Shown: piece by piece, positions 30,387 through 38,216 of the stretch
Layout: each line of letters starts with the position of its first letter
Numbering within the stretch: the first letter of the stretch is position 1
Source: an uncultured Streptococcus sp.
GTDB taxonomy: Bacteria; Bacillota; Bacilli; Lactobacillales; Streptococcaceae
Direction: 5' to 3'
Assembly (NCBI RefSeq): GCF_901875575.1
Contig: NZ_CABFMF010000010.1
Location: forward strand, 1-42,411
Length of the DNA stretch: 42,411 nucleotides
Made by a program: the position numbers and the translations under genes
Notes under the pieces: model-generated
The model's input: only the letters and a program-made list of their open reading frames with translations
Told to the model about the DNA's origin: nothing
Databases searched by the model: none

Positions 30387-30783
30387 AGAGTTTTATGAGG
30401 AATATCGTGTCTATCTGACTCGGTCGCGTGTTGAAATAGCAGCCCTGTCTATGATTATTTTATGTGCTATTTTAGTCTTTCTTCTAAATATTCCAGGAAA
30501 AGGTGTTTTAAATCTTGATGATGGGAAAATCATCTATAATGGAAGTTTAGTTCGTGGGAAAATGAATGGACAGGGAAGCATTACCTTTGAAAATGGAGAT
30601 CAGTACACAGGTGACTTTAGTAATGGTGCTTTTAATGGCAAAGGAACCTTCCAATCAAAAGCTGGTTGGAAATATGAAGGTGATTTTGTAAGTGGTCAAG
30701 CTGAAGGTTATGGAAAACTAACAACGGAACAAGAAGTCGTTTATGAAGGGACTTTTAAACAAGGTGTTTTTCAACAAAAATAA
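30373..30783 (+). CDS. membrane-anchored MORN-repeat protein
   Basis: A 136-residue protein. A short basic cytosolic N-terminus, a membrane helix at about 22-42 (IAALSMIILCAILVFLLNI), then about 3.5 MORN repeats of 23 residues: YNGSLVRGKMNGQGSITFENG, YTGDFSNGAFNGKGTFQS, YEGDFVSGQAEGYGKL and YEGTFKQGVF. MORN repeats form elongated beta-hairpin stacks and can bind lipids or proteins; the orientation here puts them outside. Its function is unknown. Overlap with the phosphatase gene suggests a shared role, which is inference. Confidence 0.88.
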   Translation: MEKIREFYEEYRVYLTRSRVEIAALSMIILCAILVFLLNIPGKGVLNLDDGKIIYNGSLVRGKMNGQGSITFENGDQYTGDFSNGAFNGKGTFQSKAGWKYEGDFVSGQAEGYGKLTTEQEVVYEGTFKQGVFQQK

Positions 30784-30808
30784 TACCTCCTTATCGAAGG
30801 AGGTATTA
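30781..30808. terminator. perfect 12-bp hairpin after the MORN gene
   Basis: TAATACCTCCTT-atcg-AAGGAGGTATTA, containing the stop codon. There is no T tract on the plus strand (TTAGAATC), but read on the minus strand it ends in TTTTTG. It may be a weak terminator, an mRNA 3' end stabiliser or a block to antisense transcription. Confidence 0.6.
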
Positions 30809-30820
30809 TTAGAATCTCGA

Positions 30821-30834
30821 AGTAAGCGCTTACC
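30821..30834. promoter_or_regulatory. cre site upstream of adhE
   Basis: GTAAGCGCTTAC (30822-30833) is a perfect palindrome equal to the core of the CcpA consensus TGTAAGCGCTTACA. It lies about 200 bp upstream of the adhE transcription start. Confidence 0.7.
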
Positions 30835-30872
30835 TGCAAATCCCTTTCTTTCCAAGGCACTCTTCCAATTTA

Positions 30873-30962
30873 GTTTGTGAAATAAAAAAATATTTGAAAT
30901 GAATTTCACAAACTTCAAATATAAAAGCTTATTTTGTAATGAAAGTAAAGAATATTTCACAA
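30873..30962. promoter_or_regulatory. distal Rex half-site cluster upstream of adhE
   Basis: GTTTGTGAAAT (30873-30883) and ATTTCACAAAC (30903-30913) are perfect 11-bp inverted copies. A further TTCACAA lies at 30956-30962. These match half-sites of the Rex operator TTGTGAA-N4-TTCACAA but with unusual spacing. Confidence 0.5.
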
Positions 30963-30988
30963 GGTGCTAAAAATTCTTTGTGAAATGT

Positions 30989-31006
30989 TTGTGAAACTAT
31001 TTACAA
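30989..31006. promoter_or_regulatory. Rex operator 1 of adhE
   Basis: TTGTGAA-N4-TTTACAA, one mismatch from the Rex consensus. It overlaps the -35 element. An extra TTGTGAA lies 11 bp upstream (30978-30984), on the same face of the helix. Confidence 0.75.
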
Positions 31007-31028
31007 AATTAAAATAATGCGATATAAT
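31000..31028 (+). promoter_or_regulatory. promoter of adhE
   Basis: TTTACA (31000-31005), 17-bp spacer, TATAAT (31023-31028). Predicted transcription start is near 31035. Confidence 0.8.
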
Positions 31029-31032
31029 AAAC

Positions 31033-31050
31033 TTGTGAAAAAATTAACAA
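31033..31050. promoter_or_regulatory. Rex operator 2 of adhE
   Basis: TTGTGAA-AAAA-TTAACAA, two mismatches from the consensus, lying over the transcription start. Confidence 0.65.
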
Positions 31051-31084
31051 AGGATATCAATCCTTGAAAGCTATGGAGGAAAAT

Positions 31085-33736
31085 ATGGCTGATAAAAAAA
31101 CTGTGACACCAGAGGAAAAGAAACTCGCTGCTGAAAAGCATGTTGATGGCTTGGTGCAAAAAGCTTTAGTTGCTCTTGAGGAAATGCGTAAACTCGACCA
31201 AGAACAGGTCGACTACATCGTAGCTAAAGCTTCAGTGGCAGCTTTGGATGCCCACGGAGAATTGGCTCTACATGCCTATGAAGAAACAGGACGTGGTGTA
31301 TTTGAAGACAAAGCAACTAAGAACTTGTTTGCTTGTGAACACGTAGTAAACAACATGCGTCACACTAAAACAGTTGGCGTTATCGAAGAAGACGATGTAA
31401 CAGGTTTGACTCTTATCGCTGAACCAGTTGGTGTTGTTTGTGGTATCACTCCAACAACAAACCCAACATCAACAGCAATCTTCAAATCATTGATTTCATT
31501 GAAGACACGTAATCCAATCGTCTTTGCCTTCCACCCATCAGCTCAAGAATCATCAGCTCATGCAGCACGTATCGTCCGCGATGCAGCTATCGCAGCTGGT
31601 GCTCCTGAAAACTGTGTGCAATGGATTACTGAACCATCTATGGAAGCAACTAGTGCTCTTATGAACCACGAAGGTATTGCAACAATCCTTGCAACAGGTG
31701 GTAATGCTATGGTTAAAGCCGCATACTCATGTGGTAAACCAGCTCTTGGGGTAGGTGCCGGAAACGTTCCAGCTTATGTTGAAAAATCAGCTAACATCCG
31801 CCAAGCTGCACACGATATCGTCATGTCTAAATCATTTGATAACGGTATGGTCTGTGCATCTGAACAAGCGGTTATCATTGATAAAGAAATTTACGATGAA
31901 TTTGTAGCAGAGTTCAAGTCTTACCACACTTACTTTGTAAACAAGAAAGAAAAAGCTCTTCTTGAAGAATTCTGCTTTGGCGTGAAAGCAAACAGCAAAA
32001 ACTGTGCTGGTGCAAAATTGAACGCTGATATCGTTGGTAAACCTGCAACATGGATTGCAGAACAAGCAGGATTTACTGTTCCAGAAGGAACAAACATTCT
32101 TGCTGCAGAATGTAAAGAAGTCGGTGAAAATGAGCCATTGACTCGTGAAAAATTGTCACCAGTTATCGCAGTTTTGAAATCTGAAAGCCGTGAAGATGGT
32201 ATTGCCAAAGCTCGTCAAATGGTTGAATTTAACGGACTTGGACACTCAGCAGCTATCCACACAGCTGACGAAGAATTGACTAAAGAATTTGGGAAAGCTG
32301 TTAAAGCGATTCGTGTTATCTGTAACTCACCTTCTACTTTCGGTGGTATCGGGGATGTTTACAATGCCTTCTTGCCATCATTGACACTTGGATGTGGTTC
32401 TTACGGACGCAACTCAGTTGGGGATAACGTTAGTGCCATTAACCTCTTGAATATCAAAAAAGTCGGAAGACGGAGAAATAACATGCAATGGATGAAACTT
32501 CCTTCAAAAACATACTTTGAACGTGATTCAATTCAATACCTTCAAAAATGTCGTGACGTTGAACGTGTCATGATCGTTACTGACCATGCCATGGTAGAGC
32601 TTGGTTTCCTTGATCGTATCATCGAACAACTTGACCTTCGTCGCAATAAGGTTGTTTACCAAATCTTTGCTGATGTAGAACCAGATCCAGATATCACAAC
32701 TGTAAACCGTGGTACTGAGATTATGCGTGCCTTCAAACCAGATACAATCATCGCTCTTGGTGGTGGATCTCCAATGGATGCTGCTAAAGTAATGTGGCTC
32801 TTCTACGAACAACCAGAAGTGGACTTCCGTGACCTTGTACAAAAATTCATGGACATCCGTAAACGTGCTTTCAAGTTCCCATTGCTTGGTAAGAAGACGA
32901 AATTCATCGCGATTCCAACTACATCTGGTACAGGATCTGAAGTAACACCATTTGCCGTTATCTCTGATAAAGCAAACAATCGTAAATACCCAATCGCTGA
33001 CTACTCATTGACACCAACTGTGGCAATCGTAGACCCTGCTTTGGTATTGACAGTTCCTGGATTTGTTGCTGCTGATACTGGTATGGACGTATTAACCCAC
33101 GCGACTGAAGCCTACGTATCACAAATGGCTAGCGACTACACTGACGGTCTTGCACTTCAAGCCATCAAGCTTGTATTTGAAAACCTTGAAAGCTCAGTTA
33201 AGAATGCAGATTTCCACTCACGTGAGAAAATGCATAACGCTTCAACAATCGCTGGTATGGCCTTTGCCAATGCCTTCCTAGGTATTTCTCACTCAATGGC
33301 CCATAAGATTGGTGCGCAATTCCACACAATCCATGGTCGTACAAATGCTATCTTGCTTCCATATGTCATCCGCTACAACGGTACACGTCCAGCTAAAACA
33401 GCAACATGGCCTAAGTACAACTACTACCGTGCAGATGAAAAATACCAAGATATCGCACGCATGCTTGGACTTCCAGCTTCTACTCCAGAAGAAGGAGTTG
33501 AATCTTACGCAAAAGCTGTTTACGAACTTGGTGAGCGCGTAGGTATTCAAATGAACTTCAAAGCACAAGGAATCGATGAAAAAGAATGGAAAGAGCATTC
33601 TCGTGAATTGGCCTTCCTTGCTTATGAAGACCAATGTTCACCAGCGAACCCACGTCTTCCAATGGTTGACCATATGCAAGAAATCATCGAAGATGCTTAC
33701 TATGGTTACAAAGAAAGACCAGGACGCCGTAAATAA
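31085..33736 (+). CDS. adhE: bifunctional acetaldehyde-CoA / alcohol dehydrogenase AdhE
   Basis: Turns acetyl-CoA into acetaldehyde and then ethanol, consuming two NADH, to restore redox balance in fermentation; AdhE proteins assemble into spirosomes. 883 residues from ATG 31085, which has GGAGGA at 31075-31080; upstream in-frame TTG 31064 is unlikely. The aldehyde dehydrogenase half is about 1-440, with catalytic Cys257 in GMVCASEQAV. The iron-alcohol dehydrogenase half is about 460-875, with GGGSPMDAAK and the iron-binding HATEAYVS and HSMAHKIGAQFHTIHGR segments. Rex operators on its promoter imply repression at low NADH/NAD, and a cre site implies CcpA input. Confidence 0.98.
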   Translation: MADKKTVTPEEKKLAAEKHVDGLVQKALVALEEMRKLDQEQVDYIVAKASVAALDAHGELALHAYEETGRGVFEDKATKNLFACEHVVNNMRHTKTVGVIEEDDVTGLTLIAEPVGVVCGITPTTNPTSTAIFKSLISLKTRNPIVFAFHPSAQESSAHAARIVRDAAIAAGAPENCVQWITEPSMEATSALMNHEGIATILATGGNAMVKAAYSCGKPALGVGAGNVPAYVEKSANIRQAAHDIVMSKSFDNGMVCASEQAVIIDKEIYDEFVAEFKSYHTYFVNKKEKALLEEFCFGVKANSKNCAGAKLNADIVGKPATWIAEQAGFTVPEGTNILAAECKEVGENEPLTREKLSPVIAVLKSESREDGIAKARQMVEFNGLGHSAAIHTADEELTKEFGKAVKAIRVICNSPSTFGGIGDVYNAFLPSLTLGCGSYGRNSVGDNVSAINLLNIKKVGRRRNNMQWMKLPSKTYFERDSIQYLQKCRDVERVMIVTDHAMVELGFLDRIIEQLDLRRNKVVYQIFADVEPDPDITTVNRGTEIMRAFKPDTIIALGGGSPMDAAKVMWLFYEQPEVDFRDLVQKFMDIRKRAFKFPLLGKKTKFIAIPTTSGTGSEVTPFAVISDKANNRKYPIADYSLTPTVAIVDPALVLTVPGFVAADTGMDVLTHATEAYVSQMASDYTDGLALQAIKLVFENLESSVKNADFHSREKMHNASTIAGMAFANAFLGISHSMAHKIGAQFHTIHGRTNAILLPYVIRYNGTRPAKTATWPKYNYYRADEKYQDIARMLGLPASTPEEGVESYAKAVYELGERVGIQMNFKAQGIDEKEWKEHSRELAFLAYEDQCSPANPRLPMVDHMQEIIEDAYYGYKERPGRRK

Positions 33737-33749
33737 TTGTTATCAGCCT

Positions 33750-33777
33750 AGAGGCAGGAATTTCCTGTCTCTTTTTT
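33750..33777 (+). terminator. terminator after adhE
   Basis: GAGGCAGGA pairs with TCCTGTCTC (one G-T), followed by TTTTTT. The T tract touches the -35 of the next gene. Confidence 0.85.
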
Positions 33778-33804
33778 GTAATTCTATTTGAAAAATGGTA
33801 TAAT
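33776..33804 (+). promoter_or_regulatory. promoter of the XRE-TPR regulator gene
   Basis: TTGTAA (33776-33781), 17-bp spacer, extended -10 TGGTATAAT (33796-33804). Confidence 0.7.
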
Positions 33805-33866
33805 CATCGCATATATTTATTTGAAAATCAAATCTTTTATAATCATGCGAGGGAGAAATGTAAGAG

Positions 33867-34778
33867 ATGAATGAATTAGGAGAGAAGGTACGAATCCTTA
33901 GAGAGGAGAAAGGTCTTAGTCGTCCAGTTTTTTGCGGGGATGAGTCTGAATTATCAGTGCGTCAGTTAGTGAGAATCGAAAAAGGAGAATTTCGTCCGAC
34001 GATAAAAACCCTAGAATATATTGCAGATAGATTAGAAATTCCGTCCTACGTCTTGATGCCAGATTATAAGGAATTACCCAAGCGTTACCAAGAATTAAAA
34101 TACTTTCTTTTACATCATCCTGACTATGGGGACAAGGAGTTGCAGGAACAAAAGGAAGAATATTTCGATGAGATTTTTGAGAATTTTTATGATGATTTGC
34201 CACGTGATGAGAAGATGATAGTGGATTGTCTTCAAGCAATAGATGCAGTGAGAGCGACGGATAATGAACAGTATGGACTTGCGCTAGTAGATGAGTATTT
34301 GAACGAACTTTGTAATCAAAGTGAGTTTTCATTTTCAGACCTTTTGAAAATTCGATTGTATTTTTTGTGTAGTTATTTAGAAAATATAAAAAAAGGACAG
34401 TTATCTATTAGCGAACAGCAGAAACTTCAATTAATGTTTCAAAAAGTTTGTGATAAAGTAGAGAAAAGTAATACCGAAGATTTATTTCTAGTTCGAGATG
34501 TATTATTTGCAGGATTAGGTAGTTGTGAACTGCTTAACAACTTAGAGTTATTTAAGTTAGCTGTGGAAAAATTGAATTGGATTTCTGAAAAAACACGAGA
34601 TTTCCAAAAGCAACCGATTGTCTTGATGGTAGAATGGAAATATTATATTCAGACTGATTATGAAACAGCAAAACAAAAGTATGAAGAAGCAAAAATGATG
34701 GCGAGAATGTTTGGCAATGAGCAGTTAATCGTTAGTTTAGATAATGAATGGAGCGAAGACTTAGAAAGGTATTGTTAA
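33867..34778 (+). CDS. XRE-family regulator with C-terminal TPR-like domain (PlcR/Rgg-like)
   Basis: A 303-residue cytosolic regulator. Residues about 5-62 are a helix-turn-helix of the XRE type (LGEKVRILREEKGLSRPVFC, LSVRQLVRIEKGEFRPTIKTLEYIADRL). The remaining about 235 residues are all helical, with tetratricopeptide-like pairs (YGLALVDEYLNELC, YETAKQKYEEAKMMARMFGN). This is the layout of the RRNPP group, whose members sense short secreted peptides. No signal-peptide-encoding small gene is visible beside it, so it may be an orphan or respond to a peptide encoded elsewhere. AGGGAG is upstream of ATG 33867. Its own terminator separates it from the ABC transporter, a possible target. Confidence 0.85.
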   Translation: MNELGEKVRILREEKGLSRPVFCGDESELSVRQLVRIEKGEFRPTIKTLEYIADRLEIPSYVLMPDYKELPKRYQELKYFLLHHPDYGDKELQEQKEEYFDEIFENFYDDLPRDEKMIVDCLQAIDAVRATDNEQYGLALVDEYLNELCNQSEFSFSDLLKIRLYFLCSYLENIKKGQLSISEQQKLQLMFQKVCDKVEKSNTEDLFLVRDVLFAGLGSCELLNNLELFKLAVEKLNWISEKTRDFQKQPIVLMVEWKYYIQTDYETAKQKYEEAKMMARMFGNEQLIVSLDNEWSEDLERYC

Positions 34779-34790
34779 ATGCTTTATAGG

Positions 34791-34827
34791 AGTGACATTT
34801 CTGTCATTGAGGGAATGTCGCTTTTTT
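34791..34827 (+). terminator. terminator after the XRE-TPR gene
   Basis: AGTGACATT (34791-34799) pairs with AATGTCGCT (34814-34822), then TTTTT. Confidence 0.85.
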
Positions 34828-34854
34828 GTTACAATAAATTTTACTTGATATACA
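34826..34854 (+). promoter_or_regulatory. promoter of the ABC transporter operon
   Basis: TTGTTA (34826-34831), 17-bp spacer, extended -10 TGATATACA (34846-34854). It overlaps the end of the preceding terminator. Confidence 0.6.
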
Positions 34855-34890
34855 TTAAAAAGTAAACTAGGAAATAGAGAGAAAATTCTA

Positions 34891-34920
34891 AGTACTAGGC
34901 CCATAGGGTAAATCAGTACT
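34891..34920. promoter_or_regulatory. paired AGTACT motif in the ABC operon leader
   Basis: AGTACT (34891-34896) and AGTACT (34915-34920) flank CCC-ata-GGG, giving a possible hairpin in the about 125-nt leader. Each AGTACT is itself a palindrome, so a DNA operator is also possible. Confidence 0.35.
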
Positions 34921-34988
34921 GAAGTAGCTTGAAGGACTTTCTATAAGTACGATGTATGACGATAACAGTTTTAAACAAGGGGGAAAGA

Positions 34989-35672
34989 ATGTCCATTTTA
35001 TCCATTAAAAATATTTCAAAGTTTTACGCCTTGGACGGTAAACATCAAGAGCAGGCTTTAAAGAATATAAATCTGCAGATTGCAAAAGGTAAAATTACAG
35101 CGATTTACGGTCCATCAGGCTGTGGTAAAACCAGTCTACTCAATATCATCAGCGGTCTAGATAGACAATATGAAGGAGTTTTAGAATTTAAAGGGGAATC
35201 CCTCCGTGACTTATCAGAGATTGAACTAACTCAATTTCGTAAAGATAAGATTGGATTTGTGTTTCAAAACTTTAACCTCATTCCTCATCAGTCTGTCTTG
35301 GACAATGTCAAGCTACCTCTCTATGTCAAAGACTTATCTGACAGGGAGATGACAATGATTGCAAAGGAGCAATTAAGTAACTTGGGCATGGAGCCTTTTA
35401 TGGCTAAAAATGTTAAACAGCTTTCTGGCGGGCAAAAGCAACGCGTAGCAATAGCGCGTGCCTTGGTAAATCAACCAGATATGATTGTAGCCGATGAGCC
35501 AACGGGTTCGCTGGATTCTCAATCCCAAGAAATGGTATTAGAAGTGTTCAAAAATTTAGCCCAAACAGGGAAAACAGTGTTGATTGTAACCCATAATCCA
35601 GAGGTTGCCGAATATGCAGATGTGATTATCAAAATGAAGGATGGTGAAGTCGTTGAAGAAGTCAAAAAATAA
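34989..35672 (+). CDS. ABC transporter ATP-binding protein (MacB/LolD type)
   Basis: A 227-residue ATPase. Walker A is GPSGCGKTSLLNIISGL, the Q-loop is GFVFQNFNLIPHQSV, the signature LSGGQKQRVAIARAL, Walker B MIVADEPTGSLD, and the H-loop VTHNPE. The sequence type is that of ATPases paired with FtsX/MacB-like permeases, which move lipoproteins, peptides or antimicrobials or act mechanically. ATG 34989 follows AAGGGGG; the frame is open 11 codons upstream without a ribosome site. It precedes its permease by 10 nt. Confidence 0.93.
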   Translation: MSILSIKNISKFYALDGKHQEQALKNINLQIAKGKITAIYGPSGCGKTSLLNIISGLDRQYEGVLEFKGESLRDLSEIELTQFRKDKIGFVFQNFNLIPHQSVLDNVKLPLYVKDLSDREMTMIAKEQLSNLGMEPFMAKNVKQLSGGQKQRVAIARALVNQPDMIVADEPTGSLDSQSQEMVLEVFKNLAQTGKTVLIVTHNPEVAEYADVIIKMKDGEVVEEVKK

Positions 35673-35682
35673 AGGATTGTCA

Positions 35683-36942
35683 TTGAAAAATAAATTCAAA
35701 CTTTCTTTAAATAACTTTATGGAAAGAAAGTGGCGTAACCTATTGATTGCACTAGCAACCTCAATCGGTTTTGTAGGAGTCTTGATTTCTTTTGGCTTGG
35801 GGAATGCCTTGATTTCGATGATTAATGAAAATACGAATGGAGGTCAAATCCCTTCTCAAGTTCAGATTGCTTTAGACACAAAAAATGTTGGACGAGGCTT
35901 TTTGAACCAAGATGATAAGAACTATATCACGGATACAGTTGGAAAAGAAGCTATTAAATATTTGGAGAGTCCTTTTGGGATGACTATGGCAAATATTACT
36001 ATAGATGGGCAAGAAATGGATCTGAGTCAAACGATGCCTTCTTATGCTCAAGTAGTGAGTCTCTATGAGGATACAAGTATCTCTGTTAGTAGTAATGAGG
36101 CTGACAAAGTATTAGCCGGTTCCCCATATACTGATGCAAATGAACAGGGTTTGACAATTCCAAGCAGTTTACTGAAAAATTGGAATGAACAGACAGGAAA
36201 AAATCTAACAGCTAGTGATGTTATTGGTAAATCAGTCTCAGCCAGCATTGTAGAAAATACTGCCGAAGCTAGTAAGATTGCTCAATTTCAAACAAAGATT
36301 GTACGTGTAATCAATGATGAAGATGACATGGAGGACAGCAACAGTTTCATGCCGTCTCATCAAATGGAAACGATTTTGAAAGAGGCTGGATTTACAAAAG
36401 CTGTATCTTATTTTATCTTGGAACTCAAAGATCCATCACAAACAAAAGCGATAACAGAAGAATTACAGAAAAATAAGAAGTATACTGTTCTTTCTCAACA
36501 GAAGGTTCTTGATATTGTGATTACTTTTATTCGTGTCATTCAGGGATTGTTGATTGTACTTTCATCACAAGCTATTGTGGTAGCAGCGGTCATGATTGGT
36601 ATCATCATTTACATCAATATCATGCAACGTTCTAAGGAAATAGGTGTCATGAAGGCAGTTGGTTATCAAAATCGCGATGTCAAAGGAATTTTTATTTACG
36701 AGGCTATTTGGATTGTAGGCATTGCCTTGCTGCTGGCATTTTTGGTTGCACAAGGGGTGGGAAGTTTGGCGAATGCGATTGTAAGTCACTTTTACCCATC
36801 CATCACGAAGGTTTTTGAATTAAATTTGTTATCTGTTTTAGGAACTCTAGTTTTCGCTCTATTACTTGGTTATGTCTCAGCCTACTTCCCAGCGCGTAAA
36901 ATTAGTAAAATGGATCCTGTAGAATCGCTACGATATGAATAG
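35683..36942 (+). CDS. ABC transporter permease, FtsX/MacB-like
   Basis: About 419 residues. An N-terminal helix (about 21-43, LLIALATSIGFVGVLISFGL), a large extracellular domain of about 225 residues and three C-terminal helices (about residues 285-312, 335-360 and 383-403), the standard MacB/FtsX topology. The cytosolic QRSKEIGVMKAVGYQNRDV coupling loop and the closing YFPARKISKMDPVESLRYE are family signatures. I prefer TTG 35683 with AAAGGA 6 nt upstream; the frame runs back to ATG 35641 inside the ATPase gene. The substrate is unknown. No hairpin terminator is visible before gap. Confidence 0.9.
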   Translation: MKNKFKLSLNNFMERKWRNLLIALATSIGFVGVLISFGLGNALISMINENTNGGQIPSQVQIALDTKNVGRGFLNQDDKNYITDTVGKEAIKYLESPFGMTMANITIDGQEMDLSQTMPSYAQVVSLYEDTSISVSSNEADKVLAGSPYTDANEQGLTIPSSLLKNWNEQTGKNLTASDVIGKSVSASIVENTAEASKIAQFQTKIVRVINDEDDMEDSNSFMPSHQMETILKEAGFTKAVSYFILELKDPSQTKAITEELQKNKKYTVLSQQKVLDIVITFIRVIQGLLIVLSSQAIVVAAVMIGIIIYINIMQRSKEIGVMKAVGYQNRDVKGIFIYEAIWIVGIALLLAFLVAQGVGSLANAIVSHFYPSITKVFELNLLSVLGTLVFALLLGYVSAYFPARKISKMDPVESLRYE

Positions 36943-37006
36943 TTAAGGACGTTACTAGATTATCGTCGCTCGAAAAGAAACTAACATAGAAAAACAATGC
37001 CCGTAC

Positions 37007-37035
37007 TTGCAATTCAACTCAAATAGTTATATAAT
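37007..37035 (+). promoter_or_regulatory. promoter of gap
   Basis: TTGCAA (37007-37012), 17-bp spacer, TATAAT (37030-37035), about 87 nt before the ATG. Confidence 0.78.
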
Positions 37036-37121
37036 AGGTTTGTTGAAAGGTGATTTGTAGTGATTCAAGTTACTCTTTTCACAATAAAAATTTCATGATT
37101 TTCATAAGGAGGAAATCACTA

Positions 37122-38129
37122 ATGGTAGTTAAAGTTGGTATTAACGGTTTCGGACGTATCGGTCGTCTTGCTTTCCGTCGTATCCAAAACGTAGAAGGTG
37201 TTGAAGTTACACGCATCAACGACCTTACAGATCCAGTTATGCTTGCACACTTGTTGAAATACGACACAACTCAAGGTCGTTTCGACGGTACTGTTGAAGT
37301 TAAAGAAGGTGGATTCGAAGTTAACGGTAAATTCGTTAAAGTTTCTGCTGAACGTGATCCAGAGCAAATTGACTGGGCTACTGACGGTGTAGAAATTGTT
37401 CTTGAAGCTACTGGTTTCTTTGCTAAGAAAGCAGCAGCTGAAAAACACCTTAAAGGTGGAGCTAAAAAAGTTGTTATCACTGCTCCTGGTGGAAACGACG
37501 TTAAAACAGTTGTATTTAACACTAACCATGACGTTCTTGACGGTACTGAAACAGTTATCTCAGGTGCTTCATGTACTACAAACTGCTTGGCTCCTATGGC
37601 TAAAGCTCTTCAAGACAACTTTGGTGTTGTTGAAGGATTGATGACTACTATCCACGCTTACACTGGTGACCAAATGATCCTTGACGGACCACACCGTGGT
37701 GGTGACCTTCGCCGTGCTCGCGCTGGTGCTGCAAACATTGTTCCTAACTCAACTGGTGCTGCTAAAGCTATCGGTCTTGTAATCCCAGAATTGAACGGTA
37801 AACTTGACGGATCTGCACAACGCGTTCCAACTCCAACAGGATCAGTTACTGAATTGGTAGCAGTTCTTGAAAAGAACGTTACTGTTGATGAAGTAAACGC
37901 AGCTATGAAAGCAGCTTCAAACGAATCATACGGATACACTGAAGACCCAATCGTATCTTCAGATATCGTAGGTATGGCTTACGGTTCATTGTTTGACGCA
38001 ACTCAAACTAAAGTTCTTGACGTTGACGGTAAACAATTGGTTAAAGTTGTATCATGGTACGACAACGAAATGTCATACACTGCACAACTTGTTCGTACTC
38101 TTGAATACTTCGCAAAAATCGCTAAATAA
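37122..38129 (+). CDS. gap: glyceraldehyde-3-phosphate dehydrogenase
   Basis: Glycolytic enzyme that oxidises glyceraldehyde-3-phosphate to 1,3-bisphosphoglycerate with NAD; also found on streptococcal surfaces. 335 residues from ATG 37122, which has AAGGAGG at 37106-37112. The Rossmann start VGINGFGRIGRLAFRR and active site GASCTTNCLAP with Cys151 are clear, as is WYDNEMSYTAQLVRT at the C-terminus. Codon use is strongly biased (GTT, CGT, AAA, ATC, AAC), as for a very highly expressed gene. Two hairpin terminators follow. Confidence 0.99.
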   Translation: MVVKVGINGFGRIGRLAFRRIQNVEGVEVTRINDLTDPVMLAHLLKYDTTQGRFDGTVEVKEGGFEVNGKFVKVSAERDPEQIDWATDGVEIVLEATGFFAKKAAAEKHLKGGAKKVVITAPGGNDVKTVVFNTNHDVLDGTETVISGASCTTNCLAPMAKALQDNFGVVEGLMTTIHAYTGDQMILDGPHRGGDLRRARAGAANIVPNSTGAAKAIGLVIPELNGKLDGSAQRVPTPTGSVTELVAVLEKNVTVDEVNAAMKAASNESYGYTEDPIVSSDIVGMAYGSLFDATQTKVLDVDGKQLVKVVSWYDNEMSYTAQLVRTLEYFAKIAK

Positions 38130-38143
38130 TTCTTGAGTCGATA

Positions 38144-38174
38144 AAAAGCAAGACCTCTTGGTCTTGCTTTTCTT
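38144..38174. terminator. terminator after gap
   Basis: AAAAGCAAGACC-tctt-GGTCTTGCTTTT, then CTT. The A run on the left lets it serve the minus strand too. Confidence 0.88.
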
Positions 38175-38183
38175 ATATGTAAA

Positions 38184-38216
38184 AATGGATGATACGACAA
38201 TCATCCATTCTTTTTT
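38184..38216. terminator. second, bidirectional terminator between gap and the RluD-like gene
   Basis: AATGGATGAT-acgaca-ATCATCCATT followed by CTTTTTT, with AAAAA on the other side. It overlaps the stop codon of the minus-strand gene. Confidence 0.85.

Noticed and set aside
32528..32842. Long minus-strand frames opposite adhE
   Set aside because: Antisense shadows of a highly biased gene.
34779..34865. A 28-codon frame (MLYRSDISVIEG...) just after the XRE-TPR gene, considered as a signalling-peptide gene
   Set aside because: It coincides with the terminator hairpin, has no ribosome site and no secretion signal.
37119..37529. Long minus-strand frames opposite gap
   Set aside because: Shadow frames caused by the strong codon bias of gap; no ribosome site or homology-like sequence.
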